This document shows, piece by piece, positions 62,613 through 64,000 of a stretch of DNA of 64,000 nucleotides. This stretch comes from Algoriphagus aquimarinus. GTDB lineage: Bacteria > Bacteroidota > Bacteroidia > Cytophagales > Cyclobacteriaceae. The translations under genes and the position numbers were made by a program. The stretch is taken from contig NZ_FOKK01000016.1 in the NCBI RefSeq assembly GCF_900112005.1, forward strand, positions 1 through 64,000. Reading direction: 5' to 3'. How positions within the stretch are numbered: position 1 is the stretch's first letter; every line of letters begins with the position of its first letter. The notes below the pieces were generated by a model. The model was not told the origin of the DNA. It worked only from the letters and a program-made list of their open reading frames with translations, and did no database searches.

Positions 62613-64000
62613 ATGCAAAGCCGTTCACACCTCTTCCTTCTCGCACTATACGCATTTTCTTTTGCCTGCTCCTCACCTCCAGAAGTAGCAAACTCCTTAA
62701 AAGTAACTCCTTATGACATCCATGTAGAACTCGCTTGGAATAAAAGCCCAAATGCAGATTCTTATGGCGTGTGGGTAAGTATGGATGACGATCATTATAC
62801 TAGACGATCCGTCTTGGAGGACACGCTATACCTGGATTTTGTAAATGATCTGGGGATGGAAATTGATCTGAACTATGAGATCCGAGCTTACTCAGGCGAA
62901 GATTCCACCATCGTCGGAAAGGCTGCCACCAAAACACATAAGATGACGGACGAGGAGCTGTTGGACATGGTGCAGTTTTATACCTTCCGATACTTCTGGG
63001 ATGGAGCAGAACCTAATTCTGGGTTGGCCCCTGAGCGCATTCACATGGATGGTGAATACCCTCAAAACGATGCGCATGTAGTAACTACTGGTGGATCTGG
63101 CATGGGCATTTTCGGACTTATCTCGGGAATGGAAAGAGGTTGGATTACCAGAGAACAGGGGGTTGAGCGATTTGAGAAAATTGCAGGATTTCTGGAAAAA
63201 GCTGATCGATTCAAAGGTGTATGGCCACATTGGATCAATGGACAAACAGGGAAAGTGCAGCCCTTTGGCCAGAAAGATAACGGCGGTGACTTGGTAGAGT
63301 CTGCTTTTCTAATCCAAGGGCTAATTGCAGTTCGGGAGTATTTCAAAGATGGAGATGATAGAGAAAAAGCTGTTGCAAATCGATTAGATCAACTTTGGAA
63401 AGATATGGACTGGACTTGGTACACTCGAGACGGTGAGGATGTGCTTTATTGGCACTGGTCACCAGAATATGACTGGGATATGAACTTCCCACTTGAAGGA
63501 TACAATGAATGCCTGATCACCTATGTACTTGCAGCTTCCTCTCCTACGCACACGATTGATGCTGATGTATATCATAAAGGCTGGGCAAGAAGCGGAGGTA
63601 TCAAATCTGATAAGGAATCTTTTGGCTATGACTTGATTCTAAAGCATAACGGAGCCGAAGAAATGGGCGGCCCACTTTTTTGGGCTCATTATTCCTATTT
63701 GGGTTTAAATCCTATGGGATTGAAAGACCAATATTCAGATTATCAAAAATTGAATACAAACCATACGCTGATTAATAGAGCTCATGCTGTAAAGAATCCA
63801 AATGAATATGCTGGGTATGGCGAGGATCTTTGGGGCTTAACTGCTTCCTACTCCATCAACGGCTACAATGCGCATTTCCCAGCAAATGACACAGGAGTTA
63901 TTTCTCCTACAGCCGCTATTTCTTCCATTGTGTACACTCCTGAAGAATCCCTGAAAGTGATCAAGAATCTCTATTACAATTATGGTAAAAAAGTATTGGG
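62613..64000 (+). CDS. Secreted glucoamylase-domain protein, GH144-like (partial, runs off the window)
   Basis: Open frame of 462 codons from ATG at 62613 to the window end with no stop. Lipobox at AFSFACSS (Cys about 19). A short beta (Fn3-like) region (about 28-105, VELAWNKSPNADSYGVWV) precedes an (alpha/alpha)6 domain: LLDMVQFYTFRYFWDGAEPNSGLAPER, TTGGSGMGIFGLISGMERGW, YWHWSPEYDWDMNFPLEGYNECLITYVLAASSP (GH144 core) and EDLWGLTASYSINGY. This is the PF10091 glycoamylase/GH144 pattern; characterised members are endo-beta-1,2-glucanases. The substrate here is inferred from the family only. Confidence 0.9.
   Translation, partial: MQSRSHLFLLALYAFSFACSSPPEVANSLKVTPYDIHVELAWNKSPNADSYGVWVSMDDDHYTRRSVLEDTLYLDFVNDLGMEIDLNYEIRAYSGEDSTIVGKAATKTHKMTDEELLDMVQFYTFRYFWDGAEPNSGLAPERIHMDGEYPQNDAHVVTTGGSGMGIFGLISGMERGWITREQGVERFEKIAGFLEKADRFKGVWPHWINGQTGKVQPFGQKDNGGDLVESAFLIQGLIAVREYFKDGDDREKAVANRLDQLWKDMDWTWYTRDGEDVLYWHWSPEYDWDMNFPLEGYNECLITYVLAASSPTHTIDADVYHKGWARSGGIKSDKESFGYDLILKHNGAEEMGGPLFWAHYSYLGLNPMGLKDQYSDYQKLNTNHTLINRAHAVKNPNEYAGYGEDLWGLTASYSINGYNAHFPANDTGVISPTAAISSIVYTPEESLKVIKNLYYNYGKKVL

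Overview
The window looks like a chromosomal segment of a Bacteroidota member, most likely order Cytophagales and possibly an Algoriphagus-like Cyclobacteriaceae (inference). The reasons are a SusC/SusD pair with a FecR anti-sigma factor and an ECF sigma factor, several promoters with the Bacteroidota -7 box TAnnTTTG, almost no Shine-Dalgarno sequences, a eukaryote/archaeal-type ProRS, and intergenic hairpin repeats typical of the phylum.

Layout. 1-95: edge of an insertion sequence. 137-18111: mostly core genes: proS, a low-complexity lipoprotein, an OmpP1/FadL-like porin, aroK with two small-operon partners, folP-cdaA, valS, ppc, a lactonase-like lipoprotein, a menC-like enolase-superfamily enzyme and queA. 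18138-19677: a small hypothetical gene, tRNA-Ser(GCU), then about 0.9 kb of non-coding DNA with a 9-bp tandem repeat. 19678-34452: a polysaccharide-utilisation locus with susC, susD, fecR, a divergent ECF sigma factor and an intact alpha-galactosidase-like enzyme. Its two other putative glycoside hydrolases are broken, one by three in-frame stops and one by frameshifts including an extra 8-bp repeat copy just after the start codon. fecR and the intact hydrolase share a bipartite upstream motif with identical spacing, which I read as the promoter of the locus's own ECF sigma factor. 35053-47932: a two-subunit molybdenum hydroxylase, a membrane protein, an acetyltransferase, two ferritin-like Tat-exported proteins, a lipoprotein of an unnamed family, and a secreted set of creatininase-like protein, FG-GAP protein and PVC-type cytochrome c. 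47933-49598: a repeat-rich island with six short hairpins, two complete 360-bp units in tandem and a third diverged unit.

49599-58355: seven same-strand, tightly spaced genes: response regulator, histidine kinase, PepSY-like protein, TonB-dependent receptor, a four-repeat membrane protein, a polyprenyl-phosphate-type glycosyltransferase, and a double LAB_N-ArnT fusion. It resembles a regulated lipid A/envelope-modification system that also carries an outer-membrane receptor. Copies of the same complex repeat lie on both sides of it. This is the best candidate for an undescribed system. 58356-64000: another repeat copy, a secreted glycerophosphodiester phosphodiesterase, cydAB, and the start of a GH144-like glucanase cut by the window edge.

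All function calls come from reading motifs and gene context; no database search was possible.
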